Shown here: piece after piece, positions 1 to 7,559 of the stretch | Layout: every line of letters starts with the position of its first letter | Position numbering within the stretch: position 1 is the first letter of the stretch | Origin: Spirochaetota bacterium | GTDB taxonomy: Bacteria; Spirochaetota; Leptospiria; Turneriellales; Turneriellaceae | DNA length: 41,151 nucleotides | NCBI GenBank assembly: GCA_018240245.1 | Contig: JAFEGD010000135.1 | Location: 1 to 41,151 of the forward strand | Direction: 5' to 3' | The notes under the pieces: model-generated | The model's input: the letters and a program-made list of their open reading frames with translations, nothing else | What the model was told of the DNA's origin: nothing | The model's database searches: none | Position numbers and translations under genes: made by a program

Positions 1-212
1 CCGAAAACGCGCAACACGGCGATCAGAATCGTCATCAGCGACAATCCCAGCCCGATCAGCCACTGCATCTGCGAAAAGCGGCGGTTGAAGTCGTCGAAAC
101 GTTTGTCTACTTGCTCAAAGCGCTTGTCGACCGCCTCGAAGCGTTCGTCCATGCGGCGAAAGCCTTCGCGCATTTCGACGATGAGCTCTTTGATGTCGGC
201 GCTGGTGACCAT
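1..212 (-). CDS. Small coiled-coil protein with C-terminal membrane segment (3' end cut by window)
   Basis: This ORF runs off the left edge of the window. Reading the minus strand gives MVTSADIKELI, a charged helical region with the repeated pattern DERF/DKRF/DKRFDDF, and then a hydrophobic segment (WLIGLGLSLMTILIAVL) near the edge. The layout is a short coiled coil followed by a membrane anchor. An in-frame ATG at 269 would add 19 residues; the choice between 212 and 269 is open because neither has a well-spaced ribosome site. The DKRFDD motif recurs in the divergent neighbour at 297-593, so the two are probably paralogues. I do not recognise a function. Confidence 0.6.
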   Translation of the reverse strand, partial: MVTSADIKELIVEMREGFRRMDERFEAVDKRFEQVDKRFDDFNRRFSQMQWLIGLGLSLMTILIAVLRVF

Positions 213-262
213 GCCCTTGGCTATCGGGTTAAGTTCATAGCTAAAGTCAAGCACATTACGGC

Positions 263-291
263 TTGACATCCCCCTTGTTATTGAATATATT
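263..291 (+). promoter_or_regulatory. Near-consensus promoter of a leaderless gene
   Basis: TTGACA at 263-268, a 17-nt spacer and TATATT at 286-291. The next ATG is at 297, so the expected transcription start falls on or beside the start codon and leaves no room for a ribosome binding site. Seen: both hexamers and their spacing. Inferred: the transcript is leaderless. Confidence 0.7.
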
Positions 292-296
292 ACATT

Positions 297-593
297 ATGC
301 GCAGCTTCATTTTTGTAGGATTAATCGCTCTGCTAACCCCGGCAATCGTTGCGGCACCGGCGACGAGAGAAGATATACGCCAATTACGCAGCGAGATTAA
401 AGACGATATTAGCAAATTACGAGGCGAAATCAAAGACGACATTAAACAAGTCATTCACTATGTCGATAAGCGATTCGACGATGCAAGCAAGCGTTTCGAC
501 ATGCTCATGTGGTTTATCGGCATATTAAGCGTCGTTTCAACCGGCGTAATTTCTTATATGATTAGCCGCAACTTTGAGGCGGCGTTGAAATAG
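297..593 (+). CDS. Small secreted or membrane coiled-coil protein
   Basis: 98 residues. Residues 1-20 look like a signal peptide or anchor (MRSFIFVGLIALLTPAIVAA). Residues 22-68 are strongly charged and helical, with a near-exact internal repeat (LRSEIKDDISK / LRGEIKDDIKQ) typical of a short coiled coil. Residues 70-90 form a second hydrophobic segment (MLMWFIGILSVVSTGVISYMI). It shares the DKRFDD motif and overall plan with the divergent protein at the left edge. The ATG at 297 sits five bases after a near-perfect -10 box, which supports a leaderless start. Function unknown; such proteins resemble small coiled-coil membrane proteins often annotated DUF1640 or XhlA-like, but I cannot assign a family. 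Confidence 0.7.
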   Translation: MRSFIFVGLIALLTPAIVAAPATREDIRQLRSEIKDDISKLRGEIKDDIKQVIHYVDKRFDDASKRFDMLMWFIGILSVVSTGVISYMISRNFEAALK

Positions 594-596
594 GCG

Positions 597-624
597 TTGA
601 CGTGCCGCGCGTGGTGCGTATAGG
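597..624 (+). promoter_or_regulatory. Promoter candidate of the Uma2-like gene, leaderless
   Basis: TTGACG at 597-602, a 16-nt spacer and TATAGG at 619-624, with the ATG at 631. The predicted transcription start coincides with the start codon. The first hexamer begins 34 nt before the ATG, the same distance as in the preceding gene. A second TATAGT directly abuts the ATG but has no -35 at a suitable distance. Confidence 0.5.
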
Positions 625-630
625 TATAGT

Positions 631-1185
631 ATGATTGAGTTGCTTGAAAAACCGACGACACGCGCGCGGGTGAGGCAACTCTCTGTCGAAGGCTACCACC
701 GCCTCTACGAACAAGGGCTCATCGACGAAAAAAACGAATTGATTCGAGGGGTTATCATCCAAAAAATGCCAAAATCACCGCAACACGTTTTTGCGATAAA
801 ATATATTATCGCATGCTTGAGTAATGTATTTCAAGATAATTTTTGCATCCGCAAAGAAGATCCTCTTACCCTGAAAGATTCTGAACCAGAACCCGATATT
901 GCCGTCGTCGCAGGTAGCGACGACGACTTCGCAAAATCGCACCCGACCACCGCGTGGCTTGTTGTCGAAGTTTCGAAAACGACATACGATCTCGACTACG
1001 ATAAACAGTTTCTCTATGCCGAGGCAGAAATTCCCGAATACTGGCTCGTAAATCTCGACAAGCGCGAAACCGAAGTGTACCGCGATCCCAAAGACGGCGT
1101 TTACACGCAAAAAAAAGTCTACGGCAAGAACGAAGCTATCGCTATTGGCCGATCGACCATCGCACTAGAGCGTCTATTCATATAG
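631..1185 (+). CDS. Uma2 family (DUF820) putative endonuclease
   Basis: 184 residues, a usual length for Uma2/DUF820 proteins, which have a PD-(D/E)XK restriction-endonuclease fold and often occur as scattered, poorly characterised genes. The expected core is visible: PEPDIAVV with Asp89, then VVEVS with Glu113 and Ser115, and Lys125 in YDKQFLY, followed by the family's EIPEYWLVN stretch. The N-terminal part has the usual LSVEGYHRLYEQG entry helix. No partner restriction or toxin-antitoxin gene is adjacent. The ATG is preceded by promoter-like hexamers and no Shine-Dalgarno sequence. Family assignment is firm; activity and target are unknown. Confidence 0.85.
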   Translation: MIELLEKPTTRARVRQLSVEGYHRLYEQGLIDEKNELIRGVIIQKMPKSPQHVFAIKYIIACLSNVFQDNFCIRKEDPLTLKDSEPEPDIAVVAGSDDDFAKSHPTTAWLVVEVSKTTYDLDYDKQFLYAEAEIPEYWLVNLDKRETEVYRDPKDGVYTQKKVYGKNEAIAIGRSTIALERLFI

Positions 1186-1189
1186 ACGG

Positions 1190-1939
1190 GTGCGTATCGC
1201 GCTCGCGGGTTTCGGTTTTCTCGGTAGCGCAATTCAACGCGAGCTTGCGACGGCTAATCACGATCTCACCGTAATTCGGCGTTCGGTAGGCGAGAGCGAT
1301 TCTACAAATATTCGTTTCGTCGCCTGCGATCTGAGCGCATCCAAGCCGTTCGTGGTGCCTGAAAAATTTGACGCGGCAATCTTCTGCCTCGCGCCGCCGA
1401 CTCGCGACGAAAGCGCGTATCGCGCAACGTATGTCGATGCGCAACGTAATTTTCTAGCGTGCATCGCGGTGCGACACTATACTTATATATCGAGTACGGC
1501 AGTCTATCCAACCGCTGCGGGTGCGTATCGCGAAGACGACGCACGCGCGACATCGCCGCGCACCGCGCTATTGCTCGAAGCCGAGACGCTTGCACTCGGC
1601 GCAAACAATACTTGTGTGCTGCGTCTGGCAGGGCTTTACAGCGCCGAACGGGCGATTTATGGCGAAGCGATAACGCAATATTCTGAAGATCGGCTCGTGC
1701 ATTTTATCCACAGAGACGATGCCGCACGCGCAGTCGTGCATGCGATAGAGCGCGAGCTTACGGGAATTTACAACGTCCACGACGGTAATCCGCAGTGGCG
1801 CAGCGACATTTTGCGACGGATTACAAACGAAGCTGTGTCTTTGCCTCGTGGCGCGGCGCGCAGCATTAGCGGCGAAAAATTTTTTGCAACGGGATTCGCG
1901 CCGCGCTTCGATAATTATTTCGCGGGCGTGCAAGTATAA
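1190..1939 (+). CDS. SDR-like NAD(P)-binding protein, atypical active site
   Basis: 249 residues starting at a GTG four bases after the Uma2-like gene. The N-terminus has a Rossmann dinucleotide motif, GFGFLG (residues 7-12), and strand 2 ends in IRRSV, which suggests NADP. Residues 99-107 (YISSTAVYP) match the extended-SDR strand with the conserved serine. The later region that should carry the YxxxK pair reads SPRTALLLEAE and has neither the tyrosine nor the lysine. It resembles the YeeZ-like atypical SDR group rather than sugar epimerases. The C-terminal half (GIYNVHDGNPQW) looks like a substrate domain. Substrate unknown. Confidence 0.75.
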   Translation: MRIALAGFGFLGSAIQRELATANHDLTVIRRSVGESDSTNIRFVACDLSASKPFVVPEKFDAAIFCLAPPTRDESAYRATYVDAQRNFLACIAVRHYTYISSTAVYPTAAGAYREDDARATSPRTALLLEAETLALGANNTCVLRLAGLYSAERAIYGEAITQYSEDRLVHFIHRDDAARAVVHAIERELTGIYNVHDGNPQWRSDILRRITNEAVSLPRGAARSISGEKFFATGFAPRFDNYFAGVQV

Positions 1940-1997
1940 ATCTTTACATCGATTAAAAAACTCCTTCACATGAGGTATCTTGCACTCTCTTTGACGA

Positions 1998-3290
1998 ATG
2001 AAACTCCGCAAATTATTTATCGCCATCGCATTTGCTCCGATGGCGGTGAGTTCCGAAGATTTACATGTTGAAATCAACGCCAAGGGTTCGCGCGCAGAAC
2101 TTTCTCTACAGCAAATCACGCAGCGCGTGCAAGAGTCGAGCGAACTGATTCAAGCGCAGAAACTGCGCTCCGAAAGTACCGAAGCGCAGGGGCGGCAGGC
2201 TTCGGCGTGGCAAAACCCTTACCTTGCCGCCGAAATCGGTCGGTTACGCGATACGTATAATAATCGAGCGACTTACGATTTTCGTCTCACGCAGCCGATT
2301 TATTTTCCTGGCAAACAGAGCAAGCACCGCGAGGTCTTCGAGCGCCAAAAAGACATGCAAGAGATGCAAACGCACGATTTAGCGCAATCGCTCGCGCTCG
2401 AAGCGACGTATTTTGCGTATGCGTATCATATCGCCGAAAGCAAGACGACGCATATTCAAAAGCGCATCGAGCGCATGTCGCTGATGCGTTCGTATATGCG
2501 CGCACAGGCATACGTGTCACCTGCGAAGATTATCCATCGCAATATCGTGACGAACCAGCTTGTATCGCTGCAAAAACTCTTGAACACCGAACTTGCCGCC
2601 GCCGAGAGCTCGTGGCAAAAATTAAATATCTACCTAAACCAAGAGGAGCGCATCGATGTGAATACACCGTGGCTGATCGAATTGAAAGCATTCGACAAAG
2701 GCCAATTTCTCGATCGTGTGCGCTCGGGCAATCGGCGCATTAAAATAAAGAGCAGAGAAGTTGCGTGGCTTGAGGCGTCGCTCGGTCTGCAGAAAAAAAT
2801 TCCGTTACCCGACGTCAGCGTCACGGCGTTTCTTCGCGACGAGGCGCTCGAAATTCCGGGGCCCAACCGTTTTTTTGGGGGCGCAGTGACGGTGCCGCTA
2901 CCGGTATTGAACGTCAACAGTGCGGGCATCGAGGCGGCTGAAAAGCAGCTCGAAGCCGCGCGCGTCGAGAAAAGTTACGTGCAGCGCGAAGTGTTGCAGC
3001 TTGCGCGCGCTGCGTACGCCGAATATTCGCAAAAGCGATTGCTTCTCGGCAGTTTCAGCGCCGGCAATATCGCCCTCGTTGAGAAACAAATGCGCTATGC
3101 CGATCGTGAGTTGAAGTTAGGCCGCATCGATCTATTGTCGTATCTCGAACTTGAACTCAAAACGCACGAAGTCTTGAATTCGTTTTACGACACGCAATTA
3201 GAGCTTGTACGCGCAATCACGCAGATGATCTATCTTATGGGCGAGAGCGCAACATATACCGGAGATCTCTATGTTTTCCAAAATCATTGA
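1998..3290 (+). CDS. TolC-family outer-membrane efflux channel
   Basis: 430 residues with a signal peptide (residues 1-19, ending MAVSS). The body is long alpha-helical and charged, with the duplicated helical plan of outer-membrane efflux proteins. Typical phrases are QASAWQNPYLAAEIG near residue 70 and ELKLGRIDLLSYLELEL near residue 380. It has no lipobox, unlike many CusC/CzcC proteins. The last 20 bases overlap the start of the RND pump gene, so the two are co-transcribed and probably form one efflux machine across both membranes. A TTCACA box lies 33 nt upstream of the ATG. Substrate is inferred from the pump. Confidence 0.85.
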   Translation: MKLRKLFIAIAFAPMAVSSEDLHVEINAKGSRAELSLQQITQRVQESSELIQAQKLRSESTEAQGRQASAWQNPYLAAEIGRLRDTYNNRATYDFRLTQPIYFPGKQSKHREVFERQKDMQEMQTHDLAQSLALEATYFAYAYHIAESKTTHIQKRIERMSLMRSYMRAQAYVSPAKIIHRNIVTNQLVSLQKLLNTELAAAESSWQKLNIYLNQEERIDVNTPWLIELKAFDKGQFLDRVRSGNRRIKIKSREVAWLEASLGLQKKIPLPDVSVTAFLRDEALEIPGPNRFFGGAVTVPLPVLNVNSAGIEAAEKQLEAARVEKSYVQREVLQLARAAYAEYSQKRLLLGSFSAGNIALVEKQMRYADRELKLGRIDLLSYLELELKTHEVLNSFYDTQLELVRAITQMIYLMGESATYTGDLYVFQNH

Positions 3291-6200
3291 TAGCGCGCTA
3301 AGAAATCGTTCGCTCGTTCTGGGCGCGGTTTTTTTACTCTGCATCGCCGGTTTTTATTCGATGACAAAGCTGCCAGTCGACGCGGTGCCCGATATCACCA
3401 ACGTGCAGTCGATCGTCATCACACAAACCGGAGCGCTCGACCCGCAAAAAGTCGAATCGACGGTGACGTATATCATCGAAACCGAATTGCAGGGTATTCC
3501 CAAAGTCGAAGAGATTCGCTCGGTGTCGAAATACGGACTTTCGCTCATTACGATTATTTTTGAAGAAGACGCGAATATTCATCTCGCGCGCCAGCAAATT
3601 AGCGAGCGCCTCAACCAAGTTCGTTCAAATCTACCGGCAGGGGTAACTCCCGAACTCGCTCCGCTTTCGACAGGGCTCGGCGAGATTTTTTTCTACGTGC
3701 TTTTGCCGAAAGCAGACTCTGCACTCGCGAAGAAGCCGGTCGGCGAGCGTCTCATCTATCTGCGTACGGTTCAAGATTATATCGTCAAACCGCAACTCAA
3801 GAAAATTAAGGGCGTCGCCGATGTCGATACGTTCGGCGGCTATCCTAAAGAAATTCATATCAATATGAATCCGGCGAAGCTTGACGAGCATGGGCTCACG
3901 ATCGAGCAGGTCGCGCAACGCCTCACGACCGTCGGTGAAAATTATGGCGGTGGTTATATTCAACGCGACGGCAAGCAGATCGTCATCCGCACGTTCGGGC
4001 GCATTACCGATCTCGCGAAAATTCGCCAGATACCGGTGAAGCGCTCGTTCTTGGGCGCTCCGGTCAAACTCGGTGAAATCTGCGACATCACTGAACACCA
4101 TCCGCAGCCGTTAGGCGGAGCGACGTATCGCGGCGAAGAGGCTGTGATCGGGATGCCGATGATGCTCGCGGGCGCAAATAGCCGCAACGTGGCGGCCGCG
4201 ATCGGCACGGCGTTTCACGATCTCGACCTGCCGCAAGAAGTCGAAGCGAAACCGCTCTATTCGCGTGACTTTCTCGTGAATACGACGGTGAAGACCGTTG
4301 TGAAAAATCTCGCCGAAGGGGCGGGCTTTGTCGTCGTCGTGTTGCTCATGATTTTGGGCAACGTGCGTGCGGCGCTGCTTATCGCGTTGGCGATACCGAT
4401 TTCGATGCTCATCGCGATGATTGGGATGCAATACTTTCATGTGTCGGGCAACCTTATGAGTTTGGGCGCGATCGACTTCGGTCTTTTGGTCGATGCGTCG
4501 GTGGTGATGTTCGAGAATATGATTCGGCGCATGGAAGCGCACGGAACAAAAACACCGCTCGTCGGCGAGACGAAGCGCCGATTGATTTTCGATTCGACAA
4601 TCGAGGTCTTGCGCCCGATCGTCACCGCGCTGATTATCATCATGGGAGTTTTCGTCCCGCTCTTTGCGCTAGAGGGTGTCGAAGGTAAAATGTTTCGACC
4701 GATGGCGCAGACGGTGCTCTTGGCGATTTCGGCGAGTTTGGTGCTCGCGCTCGTCTTGATGCCGGTATTGGGTTATCTTTTCTTTTCGTTAAAAAGTAAG
4801 CGTACTAAAAAAGCAGCGAAGGGGGAAAATAACCATGCACACGGGCATACGCCGTTTATACTGAAAATAATCCTCAAAGGTTACGAACCCCTGCTAAACT
4901 TCGCGCTGAAGCGTCCATGGTGGGTGACAATCCCCGCGATTGTTCTGACTGTCGTTTCGGTGTTGCTTTTTTTTCGCATGGGCGGCGAATTCATACCGCG
5001 TCTCGACGAAGCCGACATGGTGATCAATTTTACGCGGCCCGTGTCGTCGGGTTACGATACGATCGTCGATATTCAAAAAAAATCGGACAAAATTATTTTA
5101 CAATTTCCAGAAGTGAAAGAAGTTTTTAGTCGATTCGGTACGCCGCAATCGGCGACCGATGCACAGGGTATATTTTTTGCCGACTGTTTTGTTCTTCTTG
5201 AAAAAGATCGAGCGAAGTGGCGCAAAAAGAATGGGCGCACGCTCACGAAAGATCAGCTTTATAGAGAAATTGTCGCAGCGATCGAAGCCAACGCCTCACT
5301 CGGCAAACAAGAGATGGCGGCGACGCAACCGATCGAAATGCGTTTTAACGAAATGCTCGAAGGCAGTCGCGCCGACGTCACGATGCGCATCTACGGGCTC
5401 GATCTTGATAAGCTTTTTGAACTCTCCGAGCGCGGCAAAGCGCTGATCGAAAAACTGCCAGGCGTCGATACGGTGCAATCCGACCCGATTATTGCGCTTT
5501 CGAAAAGTCCTGTGCTCGACATCGAACTCGATTACAACGCGATTTCGTTTTACGGTCTCGATCTTTCTGATGTCAATCGCGTCGTCGAAATGGCGATGGG
5601 CGGGCACCAGGTTGGCAACCTTTATGAAGGTGCGTACCGTTTTCCGATATTGATGCGTCTTAACCCGAAGCTGCGCAACGAAGTGCGGCATATTCGTAAT
5701 TTGCCGGTCGGGCTCGACACCGGCGGTAGTGTGCCGCTCTACCGTGTCGCCGATATTAAAGAACGCGAACAGATTTCAACGATTGCACGCAGCAACGGGC
5801 ATCGCTACGCGGCGCTTTCGATCAACCTCGGCAAAGTCGACGTCGAAACATTTGTGCGTCAAGCGAGCGCGCTCGTCGACAAAGAACTGAAGCTCCCCGA
5901 ATTTTATGAAATCACGTGGGGTGGGCAGTTCAAAAATTTACAACGCGCAAAAACGCGCTTGGGTATTATTATCCCGATCACATTGTTGGCAATTTTCATG
6001 CTGCTCGTGCGCTACTTCGGTAGTTATCGCCAATCGCTCTTGGTTTTTATGGGCATTCCGTCGGCGATTATCGGCGGTGTCTTAACGCTCAATGCTGTCG
6101 GTATGAATTTCAGCATTTCGGCGGGGGTGGGATTTATCGCTCTGATGGGAATTGCCATCTTAAATAGTCTCGTACTCGTCACGCACTACGACGAGTTGCG

Positions 6201-6462
6201 CGCAAAGAATGCTAAAGTAGCGGTGCATGATCTTGTGCGTGAAGGTACGCTCGACCGTTTTCGCCCCGTGATTATCACGACGCTTGTTGCAGGCCTCGGC
6301 TTTTTGCCGATGGCGGTCAATACGGGGTTAGGGTCAGAAGTACAAAAACCGCTCGCGACGGTCGTCATCGGCGGTCTCATCATCGCGACCGTGTTGACGG
6401 CGCTGCTCTTGCCAGCGCTTTATTCTCTAATTTTCTCTTCTTCCTCGAAAATCGAGAAATAG
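3271..6462 (+). CDS. Heavy-metal-efflux RND pump, CzcA/CusA family
   Basis: 1063 residues, full length for an inner-membrane RND pump driven by the proton gradient. The N-terminus is the HME-type signature (PVDAVPDITNVQSIVIT, then VEEIRSVSKYGLS). The fourth membrane helix carries the proton-relay acidic residues in AIDFGLLVDASVVMFEN, as in CzcA/CusA and unlike drug pumps. The C-terminal helices read GVGFIALMGIAILNSLVLV, also HME-like. A histidine cluster (HAHGH) lies in the large cytoplasmic loop near residue 530. A GGAG ribosome site precedes the ATG, which overlaps the TolC-like gene. No periplasmic adaptor (CusB/CzcB) is present on either side. The metal cannot be deduced. Confidence 0.9.
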   Translation: MFSKIIDSALRNRSLVLGAVFLLCIAGFYSMTKLPVDAVPDITNVQSIVITQTGALDPQKVESTVTYIIETELQGIPKVEEIRSVSKYGLSLITIIFEEDANIHLARQQISERLNQVRSNLPAGVTPELAPLSTGLGEIFFYVLLPKADSALAKKPVGERLIYLRTVQDYIVKPQLKKIKGVADVDTFGGYPKEIHINMNPAKLDEHGLTIEQVAQRLTTVGENYGGGYIQRDGKQIVIRTFGRITDLAKIRQIPVKRSFLGAPVKLGEICDITEHHPQPLGGATYRGEEAVIGMPMMLAGANSRNVAAAIGTAFHDLDLPQEVEAKPLYSRDFLVNTTVKTVVKNLAEGAGFVVVVLLMILGNVRAALLIALAIPISMLIAMIGMQYFHVSGNLMSLGAIDFGLLVDASVVMFENMIRRMEAHGTKTPLVGETKRRLIFDSTIEVLRPIVTALIIIMGVFVPLFALEGVEGKMFRPMAQTVLLAISASLVLALVLMPVLGYLFFSLKSKRTKKAAKGENNHAHGHTPFILKIILKGYEPLLNFALKRPWWVTIPAIVLTVVSVLLFFRMGGEFIPRLDEADMVINFTRPVSSGYDTIVDIQKKSDKIILQFPEVKEVFSRFGTPQSATDAQGIFFADCFVLLEKDRAKWRKKNGRTLTKDQLYREIVAAIEANASLGKQEMAATQPIEMRFNEMLEGSRADVTMRIYGLDLDKLFELSERGKALIEKLPGVDTVQSDPIIALSKSPVLDIELDYNAISFYGLDLSDVNRVVEMAMGGHQVGNLYEGAYRFPILMRLNPKLRNEVRHIRNLPVGLDTGGSVPLYRVADIKEREQISTIARSNGHRYAALSINLGKVDVETFVRQASALVDKELKLPEFYEITWGGQFKNLQRAKTRLGIIIPITLLAIFMLLVRYFGSYRQSLLVFMGIPSAIIGGVLTLNAVGMNFSISAGVGFIALMGIAILNSLVLVTHYDELRAKNAKVAVHDLVREGTLDRFRPVIITTLVAGLGFLPMAVNTGLGSEVQKPLATVVIGGLIIATVLTALLLPALYSLIFSSSSKIEK

Positions 6463-6493
6463 TAGTGTAGAAGACTACACTACTATTTCTCGA
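6452..6493. terminator. 19-bp perfect hairpin between convergent genes
   Basis: Arms 6452-6470 and 6475-6493 pair perfectly around an AAGA loop. The left arm contains the stop codon of the RND pump gene (6460-6462), and the right arm ends three bases before the stop of mltG on the other strand. There is no clear run of T after the arm on either strand. It probably stops or protects both convergent transcripts, but it is not a classical intrinsic terminator. Confidence 0.7.
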
Positions 6494-6496
6494 ATA

Positions 6497-7507
6497 TTAT
6501 GGCCCAATATATTTCTTCTTTGCCGCGTTGTGCTCTTTAAAGCTTTTCGAAAAATAATGTGCGTCGTCGCCCTTTAAGACAAAAAATTTATAATCGGTTT
6601 TTTCAGGGTTGACCGTCGCGTTGATCGCCGCGAGCCCCGGCGAACCGATTGGGCCCGGTGGCAAGCCTTTCACTTTATACGTGTTGTACGGCGAATCGAC
6701 TTCGAGGTCTTTGAAGTAGAGACGCGCTTTGGGTTTCTCGAAAAGATATTGCACCGTCGCGCACGATTCTAAAGGTTCGCTGTCGCGCAGTCGGTTATGG
6801 AAAACCGCAGCGATGAGTGCGCGCTCTTCTTTGAGCTTTGCTTCGCGTTCGACGATGCTCGCCAAAATTATCGTTTCGTGTATCTTGCGCGGTTCGGTCG
6901 GAAAATTCTTTACTTCTTTCACTTTGTCGAAGAAATGATCGATCATGTGTTCGATAATTTTTTCTTTGGGGTAGCCCTGCGGCAAAAAATACGTATCGGG
7001 AAAAAGATAACCTTCGACCGACTGCGCGGGAATCTTATATTTATCTAAAATATTTTTTCGAGAAGCGTATTGCAAAAATTCGTCGCGCGAACTAAAAAAT
7101 TTCTTTTCGACAAAGAGGTCTCCGATTTGCCGGTCGTGCAAACCTTCGGCAATCGTAATGCTGATCGTTTTTGTTTTACCGCTCGTAATCACTTGCGCGA
7201 TTTTCGCGGCAGACATGCCGTCGGTAAGATCGTATACTCCGAATTTAATCCGCCCGCTTTTGCCGGTTAGGCGCATATAAAGCTTAAAAAAGAATTGGCT
7301 GTGGATTAATTGCGCTTCGGCGAGTCGCGCCGAGACGTTGGCGAGGCTCGAACCCGAGCGTACGGCAAAATCGACATGCCGCGACCCGTCTGAAACCGGG
7401 CGCAGCGAGAAAAACGTCGCTGCGGCGAACACTACTGCAAGAGCGATAACGACACCGCCCGCCAATACAAAGACCTTTCGCGATTTTAGTTTGTTGTCTT
7501 GCAACAT
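6497..7507 (-). CDS. mltG: Endolytic murein transglycosylase MltG (YceG-like)
   Basis: 336 residues from the ATG at 7507; longer in-frame starts would run into the divergent Slt gene. MltG cleaves nascent peptidoglycan strands near the membrane and terminates glycan elongation. There is a short cytoplasmic tail, a membrane segment (residues about 12-33), a LysM-like region, then the YceG domain. The catalytic glutamate is Glu220 in LASIVEREA, and the C-terminal family phrase GSPGLAAINATVNPEKTDY is complete. A TTTACA box starts 33 nt upstream. It is divergent from another lytic transglycosylase with a 52-nt gap, so both wall enzymes may share a control region. Confidence 0.92.
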   Translation of the reverse strand: MLQDNKLKSRKVFVLAGGVVIALAVVFAAATFFSLRPVSDGSRHVDFAVRSGSSLANVSARLAEAQLIHSQFFFKLYMRLTGKSGRIKFGVYDLTDGMSAAKIAQVITSGKTKTISITIAEGLHDRQIGDLFVEKKFFSSRDEFLQYASRKNILDKYKIPAQSVEGYLFPDTYFLPQGYPKEKIIEHMIDHFFDKVKEVKNFPTEPRKIHETIILASIVEREAKLKEERALIAAVFHNRLRDSEPLESCATVQYLFEKPKARLYFKDLEVDSPYNTYKVKGLPPGPIGSPGLAAINATVNPEKTDYKFFVLKGDDAHYFSKSFKEHNAAKKKYIGP

Positions 7508-7525
7508 CGCGCTCGGTACAATTGA

Positions 7526-7555
7526 TTGACATGCTGTAAAGCGGCAACGGATTTC
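7526..7555 (+). promoter_or_regulatory. Promoter candidate of the Slt gene
   Basis: TTGACA at 7526-7531 and a weak -10 (GATTTC at 7550-7555, 18-nt spacer) directly before the ATG at 7560. The -35 hexamer begins 34 nt before the ATG. On the opposite strand TTTACA (7540-7535) lies 33 nt from the mltG start, so the two boxes lie close together in the divergent region. The -10 is poor, so the call rests on the -35 and its position. Confidence 0.4.
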
Positions 7556-7559
7556 AACC

